A stretch of 64,000 nt of DNA from Pampus argenteus. Taxonomy: Eukaryota > Chordata > Actinopteri > Scombriformes > Stromateidae. Location: contig CM072877.1 of assembly GCA_036937835.1 (NCBI GenBank), positions 1,958,001-2,022,000 of the forward strand, given 5' to 3'. Under the pieces are notes generated by a model that searched no databases, was not told the origin of the DNA, and saw only the letters and a list, made by a program, of their open reading frames with translations. How positions within the stretch are numbered: position 1 is the stretch's first letter; each line of letters opens with the position of its first letter. The translations under genes and the position numbers were made by a program. Below, piece by piece: positions 35,627 to 48,606 of this stretch.

Positions 35627-38600
35627 GATTTCTAATTATTAGGAGCCTAAAAATAAGTTCTGAGAGCTTCCTGCAGCTTTTACTGTAACATTTGTAAAAA
35701 TAGCTTTCTCTCAGGCCAAAACTGACAACTACAGTTTTTCTTAAACAAGGAGCAATATTTTCAATCAAAACCATGTTTGCCATCAACAAGTAACTGATTT
35801 CTAATGATTAGGAGCTTAAAAATAAGTTCTGAGAGCTTCCTGCAGCTTTTACTGTAACATTTGTAAAAATAGCTTTGTCTCAGGCCAAAACTGACAACTA
35901 CAGTTTTTCTTAAACAAGGAGCAATATTTTCAATCAAAACCATGTTTGCCATCAACAATTAACTGATTTCTAATGATTAGGACCAAAAAACTCCCTTCTA
36001 TGAGCTTCCTGCAGCTTTTACTGTAACATTTGTAAAAATAGCTTTGTCTCAGGCCAAAACTGACAACTACAGTTTTTCTTAAACAAGGAGCAATATTTTC
36101 AATCAAAACCATGTTTGCCATCAACAAGTAACTGATTTCTAATGATTAGGACCAAAAAACTCACTTCTGAGAGCTTCCTGCAGCTTTTACTGTAACATTT
36201 GTAAAAATAGCTTTGTCTCAGGCCAAAACTGACAACTACAGTTATTCTTAAACAAGGAGCAATATTTTCAATCAAAACCATGTTTGCCATCAACAAGTAA
36301 CTGATTTCTAATGATTAGGACCAAAAAACTCACTTCTGAGAACTTCCTGCAGCTTTTACTGTAACATTTGTAAAAATAGCTTTCTCTCAGGCCAAAACTG
36401 ACAACTACAGTTTTTCTTAAACAAGGATCAATATTTTCAATCAAAACCATGTTTGCCATCAACAAGTCAAGTGACTGATTTCTAATGATTAGGACCAAAA
36501 AACTCACTTCTGAGAACATCCTGCAGCTTTTACTGTAACATTTGTAAAAATAGCTTTCTCTTAGGCCAAAACTGACAACTACAGTTTTTCTTAAACAAGG
36601 AGCAATATTTTCAATCAAAACCATGTTTGCCATCAACAAGTAACTGATTTCTAATGATTAGGAGCCCAAAAATAACTTCTGAGAGCTTCCTGCAGCTTTT
36701 ACTGTAACATTTGTAAAAAATAGCTTTCTCTCAGGCCAAAACTGACAACTACAGTTTTTCTTAAACAAGGAGCAATATTTTCAATCAAAACCATGTTTGC
36801 CATCAACAAGTAACTGATTTCTAATGATTAGGACCAAAAAACTCACTTCTGAGAGCTTCCTGCAGCTTTTACTGTAACATTTGTAAAAATAGCTTTGTCT
36901 CAGGCCAAAACTGACAACTAAATTTTTTCTTAAACAAGGAGCAATATTTTCAATCAAAACCATGTTTGCCATCAACAAGTAACTGATTTCTAATGATTAG
37001 GAGCCTAAAAATAACTTCTGAGAGCTTCCTGCAGCTTTTACTGTAACATTTGTAAAAATAGCTTTCTCTCAGGCCAAAACTGACAACTACAGTTTTTCTT
37101 AAACAAGGAGCAATATTTTCAATCAAAACCATGTTTGCCATCAACAAGTAACTGATTTCTAATGATTAGGACCAAAAAACTCACTTCTGAGAGCTTCCTG
37201 CAGCTTTTACTGTAACATTTGTAAAAATAGCTTTGTCTCAGGCCAAAACTGACAACTACAGTTTTTCTTAAACAAGGAGCAATATTTTCAATCAAAACCA
37301 TGTTTGCCATCAACAAGTAACTGATTTCTAATGATTAGGACCAAAAAACTCACTTCTGAGAGCTTCCTGCAGCTTTTACTGTAACATTTGTAAAAATAGC
37401 TTTCTCTCAGGCCAAAACTGACAACTACAGTTTTTCTTAAACAAGGAGCAATATTTTCAATCAAAACCATGTTTGCCATCAACAAGTAACTGATTTCTAA
37501 TGATTAGGACCAAAAAACTCACTTCTGAGAGCTTCCTGCAGCTTTTACTGTAACATTTGTAAAAATAGCTTTGTCTCAGGCCAAAACTGACAACTACAGT
37601 TTTTCTTAAACAAGGAGCAATATTTTCAATCAAAACCATGTTTGCCATCAACAAGTAACTGATTTCTAATGATTAGGACCAAAAAACTCACTTCTGAGAG
37701 CTTCCTGCAGCTTTTACTGTAACATTTGTAAAAATAGCTTTCTCTCAGGCCAAAACTGACAACTACAGTTTTTCTTAAACAAGGAGCAATATTTTCAATC
37801 AAAACCATGTTTGCCATCAACAAGTAACTGATTTCTAATGATTAGGACCAAAAAACTCACTTCTGAGAGCTTCCTGCAGCTTTTACTGTAACATTTGTAA
37901 AAATAGCTTTGTCTCAGGCCAAAACTGACAACTACAGTTTTTCTTAAACAAGGAGCAATATTTTCAATCAAAACCATGTTTGCCATCAACAAGTAACTGA
38001 TTTCTAATGATTAGGACCAAAAAACTCACTTCTGAGAGCTTCCTGCAGCTTTTACTGTAACATTTGTAAAAATAGCTTTCTCTCAGGCCAAAACTGACAA
38101 CTACAGTTTTTCTTAAACAAGGAGCAAAATTTTCAATCAAAACCATGTTTGCCATCAACAAGTAACTGATTTCTAATGATAAGGAGCCTAAAAATAACTT
38201 CTGAGAGCTTCCTACAGCTTTTACTGTAACATTTGTAAAAATAGCTTTCTCTCAGGCCAAAACTGACAACTACAGTTTTTCTTAAACAAGGAGCAATATT
38301 TTCAATCAAAACCATGTTTGCCATCAACAAGTAACTGATTTCTAATTATTAGGAGCCTAAAAATAAGTTCTGAGAGCTTCCTGCAGCTTTTACTGTAACA
38401 TTTGTAAAAATAGCTTTCTCTCAGGCCAAAACTGACAACTACAGTTTTTCTTAAACAAGGAGCAATATTTTCAATCAAAACCATGTTTGCCATCAACAAG
38501 TAACTGATTTCTAATGATTAGGAGCTTAAAAATAAGTTCTGAGAGCTTCCTGCAGCTTTTACTGTAACATTTGTAAAAATAGCTTTCTCTCAGGCCAAAA

Positions 38601-39149
38601 CTGACAACTACAGTTTTTCTTAAACAAGGAGCAATATTTTCAATCAAAACCATGTTTGCCATCAACAAGTAACTGATTTCTAATGATTAGGACCAAAAAA
38701 CTCACTTCTGAGAGCTTCCTGCAGCTTTTACTGTAACATTTGTAAAAAAAAAACTTTGTCTCAGGCCAAAACTGACAACTACAGTTTTTCTTAAACAAGG
38801 AGCAATATTTTCAATCAAAACCATGTTTGCCATCAACAAGTAACTGATTTCTAATGATTAGGAGCCCAAAAATAACTTCTAAAAGCTTCCTGCAGCTTTT
38901 ACTGTAACATTTGTAAAAATAGCTTTCTCTCAGGCCAAAACTGACAACTAGAGTTTTTTTTAAACAAGGAGCAATATTTTCAATCAAAACCATGTTTGCC
39001 ATCAACAAGTAACTGATTTCTAATGATTAGGACCAAAAAAACTCACTTCTGAGAGCTTCCTGCAGCTTTTACTGTAACATTTGTAAAAATAGCTTTCTCT
39101 CAGGCCAAAACTGACAACTACAGTTTTTCTTAAACAAGGAGCAATATTT
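35627..39149 (-). repeat. 169-bp block linking the 178-bp zone to the large HOR
   Basis: About 21 monomers. 35.62-36.94 kb duplicates 23.06-24.38 kb at offset 12,561, with shared markers GTTATTCTTAAAC (36,242), AAGTCAAGTGACTG (near 36,466) and CTAAATTTTTTC (near 36,919). Extra S/R monomers then shift the offset to 12,730 and 12,899. From about 38.7 kb come features of the next zone: AAAAAAAACTTTG, ACTTCTAAAAGC and CTAGAGTTTTTTTT. Confidence 0.9.
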
Positions 39150-40505
39150 TCAATCAAAACCATGTTTGCCATCAACAAGTAACTGATTTCTAATGATTAG
39201 GACCAAAAAACTCACTTCTGAGAGCTTCCTGCAGCTTTTACTGTAACGTTTGTAAAAATAGCTTTCACTCAGGCCAAAACTGACAACTACAGTTTTTCTT
39301 AAACAAGGAGCAAAATTTTCAATCAAAACCATGTTTGCCATCAACAAGTAACTGATTTCTAATGATAAGGAGCCTAAAAATAACTTCTGAGAGCTTCCTG
39401 CAGCTTTTACTGTAACATTTGTAAAAATAGCTTTCTCTCAGGCCAAAACTGACAACTACAGTTTTTCTTAAACAAGGAGCAATATTTTCAATCAAAACCA
39501 TGTTTGCCATCAACAAGTAACTGATTTCTAATGATTAGGAGCTTAAAAATAAGTTCTGAGAGCTTCCTGCAGCTTTTACTGTAACATTTGTAAAAATAGC
39601 TTTCTCTCAGGCCAAAACTGACAACTACAGTTTTTCTTAAACAAGGAGCAAAATTTTCAATCAAAACCATGTTTGCCATCAACAAGTAACTGATTTCTAA
39701 TGATAAGGAGCCTAAAAATAACTTCTGAGAGCTTCCTGCAGCTTTTACTGTAACATTTGTAAAAATAGCTTTCTCTCAGGCCAAAACTGACAACTACAGT
39801 TTTTCTTAAACAAGGAGCAAAATTTTAAATCAAAACCATGTTTGCCATCAACAAGTAACTGATTTCTAATGATAAGGAGCCTAAAAATAACTTCTGAGAG
39901 CTTCCTGCAGCTTTTACTGTAACATTTGTAAAAATAGCTTTCTCTCAGGCCAAAACTGACAACTACAGTTTTTCTTAAACAAGGAGCAATATTTTCAATC
40001 AAAACCATGTTTGCCATCAACAAGTAACTGATTTCTAATTATTAGGAGCCTAAAAATAAGTTCTGAGAGCTTCCTGCAGCTTTTACTGTAACATTTGTAA
40101 AAAAATAGCTTTGTCTCAGGCCAAAACTGACAACTACAGTTTTTCTTTAACAAGGAGCAATATTTTCAATCAAAACCATGTTTGCCATCAACAAGTAACT
40201 GATTTCCAATGATTAGGAGCCCAAAAATAACTTCTGAGAGCTTCCTGCAGCTTTTACTGTAACATTTGTAAAAATAGCTTTCTCTCAGGCCAAAACTGAC
40301 AACTAGAGTTTTTTTTAAACAAGGAGCAATATTTTCAATCAAAACCATGTTTGCCATCAACAAGTAACTGATTTCTAATGATTAGGACCAAAAAACTCAC
40401 TTCTGAGAGCTTCCTGCAGCTTTTACTGTAACATTTGTAAAAAAAAAACTTTGTCTCAGGCCAAAACTGACAACTACAGTTTTTCTTAAACAAGGAGCAA
40501 TATTT

Positions 40506-41683
40506 TCAATCAAAACCATGTTTGCCATCAACAAGTAACTGATTTCTAATGATTAGGAGCCCAAAAAAAACTTCTGAGAGCTTCCTGCAGCTTTTACTGT
40601 AACATTTGTAAAAATAGCTTTCTCTCAGGCCAAAACTGACAACTAGAGTTTTTTTTAAACAAGGAGCAATATTTTCAATCAAAACCATGTTTGCCATCAA
40701 CAAGTAACTGATTTCTAATGATTAGGACCAAAAAACTCACTTCTGAGAGCTTCCTGCAGCTTTTACTGTAACATTTGTAAAAATAGCTTTCTCTCAGGCC
40801 AAAACTGACAACTACAGTTTTTCTTAAACAAGGAGCAATATTTTCAATGAAAACCATGTTTGCCATCAACAAGTAACTGATTTCTAATGATTAGGACCAA
40901 AAAACTCACTTCTGAGAGCTTCCTGCAGCTTTTACTGTAACATTTGTAAAAATAGCTTTCTCTCAGGCCAAAACTGACACTACAGTTTTTCTTAAACAAG
41001 GAGCAATATTTTCAATCAAAACCATGTTTGCCAAGTAACTGATTTCTAATGATTAGGACCAAAAAACTCACTTCTGAGAGCTTCCTGCAGCTTTTACTGT
41101 AACATTTGTAAAAATAGCTTTGTCTCAGGCCAAAACTGACAACTACAGTTTTTCTTAAACAATGAGCAATATTTTCAATCAAAACTATGTTTGCCATCAA
41201 CAAGTAACTGATTTCTAATGATTAGGAGCCTAAAAATAACTTCTGAGAGCTTCCTGCAGCTTTTACTGTAACATTTGTAAAAATAGCTTTCTCTCAGGCC
41301 AAAACTGACAATTACAGTTTTTCTTAAACAAGTAGCAATATTTTCATTCAAAACCACGTTTGCCATCAACAAGTAACTGATTTCGAATGATTAGGACCAA
41401 AAAACTCACTTCTGAGAGCTTCCTGCAGCTTTTACTGTACCATTTGTAAAAATAGTTTTCTCTCAGGCCAAAACTGACAACTAGAGTTTTTTTTAAACAA
41501 GGAGCAATATTTTCAATCAAAACCATGTTTGCCATCAACAAGTAACTGATTTCTAATGATTAGGACCAAAAAACTCACTTCTGAGAGCTTCCTGCAGCTT
41601 TTACTGTAACATTTGTAAAAAAAAAACTTTGTCTCAGGCCAAAACTGACAACTACAGTTTTTCTTAAACAAGGAGCAATATTT
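40506..41683 (-). repeat. 1,178-bp tandem duplication, copy 1 (7 monomers)
   Basis: Markers CCCAAAAAAAACTTC, TTTCAATGAAAACC, GACACTACAG, GTTTGCCAAGTAAC, AAACAATGAGC, AACCACGTTTGCC and CTGTACCATTTG all recur 1,178 bp further right. The joint lies in a hybrid monomer at about 41,344-41,541. Confidence 0.88.
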
Positions 41684-42861
41684 TCAATCAAAACCATGTT
41701 TGCCATCAACAAGTAACTGATTTCTAATGATTAGGAGCCCAAAAAAAACTTCTGAGAGCTTCCTGCAGCTTTTACTGTAACATTTGTAAAAATAGCTTTC
41801 TCTCAGGCCAAAACTGACAACTAGAGTTTTTTTTAAACAAGGAGCAATATTTTCAATCAAAACCATGTTTGCCATCAACAAGTAACTGATTTCTAATGAT
41901 TAGGACCAAAAAACTCACTTCTGAGAGCTTCCTGCAGCTTTTACTGTAACATTTGTAAAAATAGCTTTCTCTCAGGCCAAAACTGACAACTACAGTTTTT
42001 CTTAAACAAGGAGCAATATTTTCAATGAAAACCATGTTTGCCATCAACAAGTAACTGATTTCTAATGATTAGGACCAAAAAACTCACTTCTGAGAGCTTC
42101 CTGCAGCTTTTACTGTAACATTTGTAAAAATAGCTTTCTCTCAGGCCAAAACTGACACTACAGTTTTTCTTAAACAAGGAGCAATATTTTCAATCAAAAC
42201 CATGTTTGCCAAGTAACTGATTTCTAATGATTAGGACCAAAAAACTCACTTCTGAGAGCTTCCTGCAGCTTTTACTGTAACATTTGTAAAAATAGCTTTG
42301 TCTCAGGCCAAAACTGACAACTACAGTTTTTCTTAAACAATGAGCAATATTTTCAATCAAAACTATGTTTGCCATCAACAAGTAACTGATTTCTAATGAT
42401 TAGGAGCCTAAAAATAACTTCTGAGAGCTTCCTGCAGCTTTTACTGTAACATTTGTAAAAATAGCTTTCTCTCAGGCCAAAACTGACAATTACAGTTTTT
42501 CTTAAACAAGTAGCAATATTTTCATTCAAAACCACGTTTGCCATCAACAAGTAACTGATTTCGAATGATTAGGACCAAAAAACTCACTTCTGAGAGCTTC
42601 CTGCAGCTTTTACTGTACCATTTGTAAAAATAGTTTTCTCTCAGGCCAAAACTGACAACTACAGTTTTTCTTAAACAAGGATCAATATTTTCAATCAAAA
42701 CCATGTTTGCCATCAACAAGTAACTGATTTCTAATGATTATGACCAAAAAACTCACTTCTGAGAGCTTCCTGCAGCTTTTACTGTAACATTTGTAAAAAA
42801 TAGCTTTGTCTCAGGCCAAAACTGACAACTACAGTTTTTCTTAAACAAGGAGCAATATTTT
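41684..42861 (-). repeat. 1,178-bp tandem duplication, copy 2
   Basis: Second copy of 40,506-41,683. Its right end continues normally with CTACAGTTTTTC and AAGGATCAATATT (near 42,678), as in other HOR units. Copy 1 instead jumps to CTAGAGTTTTTTTT. Confidence 0.88.
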
Positions 42862-44552
42862 CAATCAAAACCATGTTTGCCATCAACAAGTAACTGATTT
42901 CTAATGATTAGGACCAAAAAACTCACTTCTGAGAGCTTCCTGCAGCTTTTACTGTAACATTTGTAAAAATAGCTTTCTCTCAGGCCAAAACTGACAACTA
43001 CAGTTTTTCTTAAACAAGGAGCAATATTTTCAATCAAAACCATGTTTGCCATCAACAAGTAACTGATTTCTAATGATTAGGACCAAAAAACTCACTTCTG
43101 AGAGCTTCCTGCAGCTTTTACTGTAACATTTGTAAAAAAAAGGTTTCTCTCAGGCCAAAACTGACAACTACAGTTTTTCTTAAACAAGGAGCAATATTTT
43201 CAATCAAAACCATGTTTGCCATCAACAAGTAACTGATTTCTAATGATTAGGAGCTTAAAAATAAGTTCTGAGAGCTTCCTGCAGCTTTTACTGTAACATT
43301 TGTAAAAATAGCTTTCTCTCAGGCCAAAACTGACAACTACAGTTTTTCTTAAACAAGGATCAATATTTTCAACAAAACCATGTTTGCCATCAACAAGTAA
43401 CTGATTTCTAATGATTAGGACCAAAAAACTCACTTCTGAGAGCTTCCTGCAGCTTTTACTGTAACATTTGTAAAAATAGCTTTCTCTCAGGCCCAAACTG
43501 ACAACTACAGTTTTTCTTAAACAAGGAGCAATATTTTCAATCAAAACAATGTTTGCCATCAACAAGTAACTGATTTCTAATGATTAGGACCAAAAAACTC
43601 ACTTCTGAGAGCTTCCTGCAGCTTTTACTGTAACATTTGTAAAAATAGCTTTGTCTCAGGCCAAAACTGACAACTACAGTTTTTCTTAAACAAGGAGCAA
43701 CATTTTCAATCAAAACCATGTTTGCCATCAACAAGTAACTGATTTCTAATGATTAGGACCAAAAAACTCACTTCTGAGAGCTTCCTGCAGCTTTTACTGT
43801 AACATTTGTAAAAATAGCTTCGTCTCAGGCCAAAACTGACAACTACAGTTTTTCTTAAACAAGGAGCAATATTTTCAATCAAAACCATGTTTGCCATCAA
43901 CAAGTAACTGATTTCTAATGATTAGGAGCTTAAAAATAAGTTCTGAGAGCTTCCTGCAGCTTTTACTGTAACATTTGTAAAAATAGCTTTCTCTCAGGCC
44001 AAAACTGACAACTACAGTTTTTCTTAAACAAGGAGCAATATTTTCAATCAAAACCATGTTTGCCATCAACAAGTAACTGATTTCTAATGATTAGGACCAA
44101 AAAACTCACTTCTGAGAGCTTCCTGCAGCTTTTACTGTAACATTTGTAAAAAAAAAACTTTGTCTCAGGCCAAAACTGACAACTACAGTTTTTCTTAAAC
44201 AAGGAGCAATATTTTCAATCAAAACCATGTTTGCCATCAACAAGTAACTGATTTCTAATGATTAGGAGCCCAAAAATAACTTCTAAAAGCTTCCTGCAGC
44301 TTTTACTGTAACATTTGTAAAAATAGCTTTCTCTCAGGCCAAAACTGACAACTAGAGTTTTTTTTAAACAAGGAGCAATATTTTCAATCAAAACCATGTT
44401 TGCCATCAACAAGTAACTAATTTCTAATGATTAGGACCAAAAAACTCACTTCTGAGAGCTTCCTGCAGCTTTTACTGTAACATTTGTAAAAATAGCTTTC
44501 TCTCAGGCCAAAACTGACAACTACAGTTTTTCTTAAACAAGGAGCAATATTT

Positions 44553-47500
44553 TCAATCAAAACCATGTTTGCCATCAACAAGTAACTGATTTCTAATGAT
44601 TAGGACCAAAAAACTCACTTCTGAGAGCTTCCTGCAGCTTTTACTGTAACGTTTGTAAAAATAGCTTTCACTCAGGCCAAAACTGACAACTACAGTTTTT
44701 CTTAAACAAGGAGCAAAATTTTCAATCAAAACCATGTTTGCCATCAACAAGTAACTGATTTCTAATGATAAGGAGCCTAAAAATAACTTCTGAGAGCTTC
44801 CTGCAGCTTTTACTGTAACATTTGTAAAAATAGCTTTCTCTCAGGCCAAAACTGACAACTACAGTTTTTCTTAAACAAGGAGCAATATTTTCAATCAAAA
44901 CCATGTTTGCCATCAACAAGTAACTGATTTCTAATGATTAGGAGCTTAAAAATAAGTTCTGAGAGCTTCCTGCAGCTTTTACTGTAACATTTGTAAAAAT
45001 AGCTTTCTCTCAGGCCAAAACTGACAACTACAGTTTTTCTTAAACAAGGAGCAAAATTTTCAATCAAAACCATGTTTGCCATCAACAAGTAACTGATTTC
45101 TAATGATAAGGAGCCTAAAAATAACTTCTGAGAGCTTCCTGCAGCTTTTACTGTAACATTTGTAAAAATAGCTTTCTCTCAGGCCAAAACTGACAACTAC
45201 AGTTTTTCTTAAACAAGGAGCAAAATTTTAAATCAAAACCATGTTTGCCATCAACAAGTAACTGATTTCTAATGATAAGGAGCCTAAAAATAACTTCTGA
45301 GAGCTTCCTGCAGCTTTTACTGTAACATTTGTAAAAATAGCTTTCTCTCAGGCCAAAACTGACAACTACAGTTTTTCTTAAACAAGGAGCAATATTTTCA
45401 ATCAAAACCATGTTTGCCATCAACAAGTAACTGATTTCTAATTATTAGGAGCCTAAAAATAAGTTCTGAGAGCTTCCTGCAGCTTTTACTGTAACATTTG
45501 TAAAAAAATAGCTTTGTCTCAGGCCAAAACTGACAACTACAGTTTTTCTTTAACAAGGAGCAATATTTTCAATCAAAACCATGTTTGCCATCAACAAGTA
45601 ACTGATTTCCAATGATTAGGAGCCCAAAAATAACTTCTGAGAGCTTCCTGCAGCTTTTACTGTAACATTTGTAAAAATAGCTTTCTCTCAGGCCAAAACT
45701 GACAACTAGAGTTTTTTTTAAACAAGGAGCAATATTTTCAATCAAAACCATGTTTGCCATCAACAAGTAACTGATTTCTAATGATTAGGACCAAAAAACT
45801 CACTTCTGAGAGCTTCCTGCAGCTTTTACTGTAACATTTGTAAAAAAAAAACTTTGTCTCAGGCCAAAACTGACAACTACAGTTTTTCTTAAACAAGGAG
45901 CAATATTTTCAATCAAAACCATGTTTGCCATCAACAAGTAACTGATTTCTAATGATTAGGAGCCCAAAAAAAACTTCTGAGAGCTTCCTGCAGCTTTTAC
46001 TGTAACATTTGTAAAAATAGCTTTCTCTCAGGCCAAAACTGACAACTAGAGTTTTTTTTAAACAAGGAGCAATATTTTCAATCAAAACCATGTTTGCCAT
46101 CAACAAGTAACTGATTTCTAATGATTAGGACCAAAAAACTCACTTCTGAGAGCTTCCTGCAGCTTTTACTGTAACATTTGTAAAAATAGCTTTCTCTCAG
46201 GCCAAAACTGACAACTACAGTTTTTCTTAAACAAGGAGCAATATTTTCAATGAAAACCATGTTTGCCATCAACAAGTAACTGATTTCTAATGATTAGGAC
46301 CAAAAAACTCACTTCTGAGAGCTTCCTGCAGCTTTTACTGTAACATTTGTAAAAATAGCTTTCTCTCAGGCCAAAACTGACACTACAGTTTTTCTTAAAC
46401 AAGGAGCAATATTTTCAATCAAAACCATGTTTGCCAAGTAACTGATTTCTAATGATTAGGACCAAAAAACTCACTTCTGAGAGCTTCCTGCAGCTTTTAC
46501 TGTAACATTTGTAAAAATAGCTTTGTCTCAGGCCAAAACTGACAACTACAGTTTTTCTTAAACAATGAGCAATATTTTCAATCAAAACTATGTTTGCCAT
46601 CAACAAGTAACTGATTTCTAATGATTAGGAGCCTAAAAATAACTTCTGAGAGCTTCCTGCAGCTTTTACTGTAACATTTGTAAAAATAGCTTTCTCTCAG
46701 GCCAAAACTGACAACTACAGTTTTTCTTAAACAAGGATCAATATTTAAATCAAAACCATGTTTGCCATCAACAAGTAACTGATTTCTAATGATTAGGACC
46801 AAAAAACTCACTTCTGAGAGCTTCCTGCAGCTTTTACTGTAACATTTGTAAAAATTGCTTTCTCTCAGGCCAAAACTGACAATTACAGTTTTTCTTAAAC
46901 AAGTAGCAATATTTTCATTCAAAACCACGTTTGCCATCAACAAGTAACTGATTTCGAATGATTAGGACCAAAAAACTCACTTCTGAGAGCTTCCTGCAGC
47001 TTTTACTGTAACATTTGTAAAAATAGCTTTCTCTCAGGCCAAAACTGACAACTACAGTTTTTCTTAACAAGGAGCAATATTTTCAATCAAAACCATGTTT
47101 GCCATCAACAAGTAACTGATTTCTAATGATTAGGACCAAAAAACTCACTTCTGAGAGCTTCCTGCACCTTTTACTGTAACATTTGTAAAAATAGCTTTGT
47201 CTCAGGCCAAAACTGACAACTACAGTTTTTCTTAAACAAGGAGCAATATTTTCAATCAAAACCATGTTTGCCATCAACAAGTAACTGATTTCTAATGATT
47301 AGGGGCCTAAAAATAACTTCTGAGAGCTTCCTGCAGCTTTTACTGTAACATTTGTAAAAATAGCTTTCTCTCAGGCCAAAACTGACAACTACAGTTTTTC
47401 TTAAACAAGGAGCAATATTTTCAATCAAAACCATGTTTGCCATCAACAAGTAACTGATTTCTAATGATTAGGACCAAAAAACTCACTTCTGAGAGCTTCC

Positions 47501-48606
47501 TGCAGCTTTTACTGTACCATTTGTAAAAATAGTTTTCTCTCAGGCCAAAACTGACAACTACAGTTTTTCTTAAACAAGGATCAATATTTTCAATCAAAAC
47601 CATGTTTGCCATCAACAAGTAACTGATTTCTAATGATTATGACCAAAAAACTCACTTCTGAGAGCTTCCTGCAGCTTTTACTGTAACATTTGTAAAAATA
47701 GCTTTCTCTCAGGCCAAAACTGACAACTACAGTTTTTCTTAAACAAGGAGCAATATTTTCAATCAAAACCATGTTTGCCATCAACAAGTAACTGATTTCT
47801 AATTATTAGGAGCCTAAAAATAAGTTCTGAGAGCTTCCTGCAGCTTTTACTGTAACATTTGTAAAAATAGCTTTCTCTCAGGCCAAAACTGACAACTACA
47901 GTTTTTCTTAAACAAGGAGCAATATTTTCAATCAAAACCATGTTTGCCATCAACAAGTAACTGATTTCTAATGATTAGGAGCTTAAAAATAAGTTCTGAG
48001 AGCTTCCTGCAGCTTTTACTGTAACATTTGTAAAAATAGCTTTCTCTCAGGCCAAAACTGACAACTACAGTTTTTCTTAAACAAGGAGCAATATTTTCAA
48101 TCAAAACCATGTTTGCCATCAACAAGTAACTGATTTCTAATGATTAGGACCAAAAAACTCACTTCTGAGAGCTTCCTGCAGCTTTTACTGTAACATTTGT
48201 AAAAAAAAAAACTTTGTCTCAGGCCAAAACTGACAACTACAGTTTTTCTTAAACAAGGAGCAATATTTTCAATCAAAACCATGTTTGCCATCAACAAGTA
48301 ACTGATTTCTAATGATTAGGAGCCCAAAAATAACTTCTAAAAGCTTCCTGCAGCTTTTACTGTAACATTTGTAAAAATAGCTTTCTCTCAGGCCAAAACT
48401 GACAACTAGAGTTTTTTTTAAACAAGGAGCAATATTTTCAATCAAAACCATGTTTGCCATCAACAAGTAACTGATTTCTAATGATTAGGACCAAAAAACT
48501 CACTTCTGAGAGCTTCCTGCAGCTTTTACTGTAACATTTGTAAAAATAGCTTTCTCTCAGGCCAAAACTGACAACTACAGTTTTTCTTAAACAAGGAGCA
48601 ATATTT
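44553..48606 (-). repeat. HOR unit 2, A-type (24 monomers, 4,054 bp)
   Basis: Marker-to-marker distance (44,670 to 48,724) is 4,054 bp, close to 24 x 169. The left half is shared with B units: CTTTAACAAGG, A-run ACTTTG, CCCAAAAAAAACTTC, the GACACTACAG deletion, GTTTGCCAAGTAAC, AAACAATGAGC, TTTCGAATG. The right half is A-specific: CTGCACCTTTTAC (47,162), AGGGGCCTAAAAATAAC (near 47,302), then LR and K units. Confidence 0.88.

Larger units (their letters stand above)
39150..44552 (-). repeat. HOR unit 1, B-type, enlarged (about 32 monomers, 5,403 bp)
   Basis: Delimited by the marker TTTCACTCAGG, whose variant base is at 39,267 and next at 44,670. It carries the B-type right half: GGCCCAAACTG (43,491), GCAACATTTTC (near 43,696) and GCTTCGTCTC (43,818). 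It is longer than later units because seven monomers (1,178 bp) are duplicated at 40.5-42.9 kb, while one monomer near 42.5 kb is missing relative to unit 5. Confidence 0.85.

Noticed and set aside
43818..43834. CENP-B box in the GCTTCGTCTCAGGCC variant
   Set aside because: TTCG, four bases, A is present, but CGGG is replaced by CCAA. It occurs in a single monomer of each B unit (also 51,927 and 60,038), so it looks like a chance CpG change.
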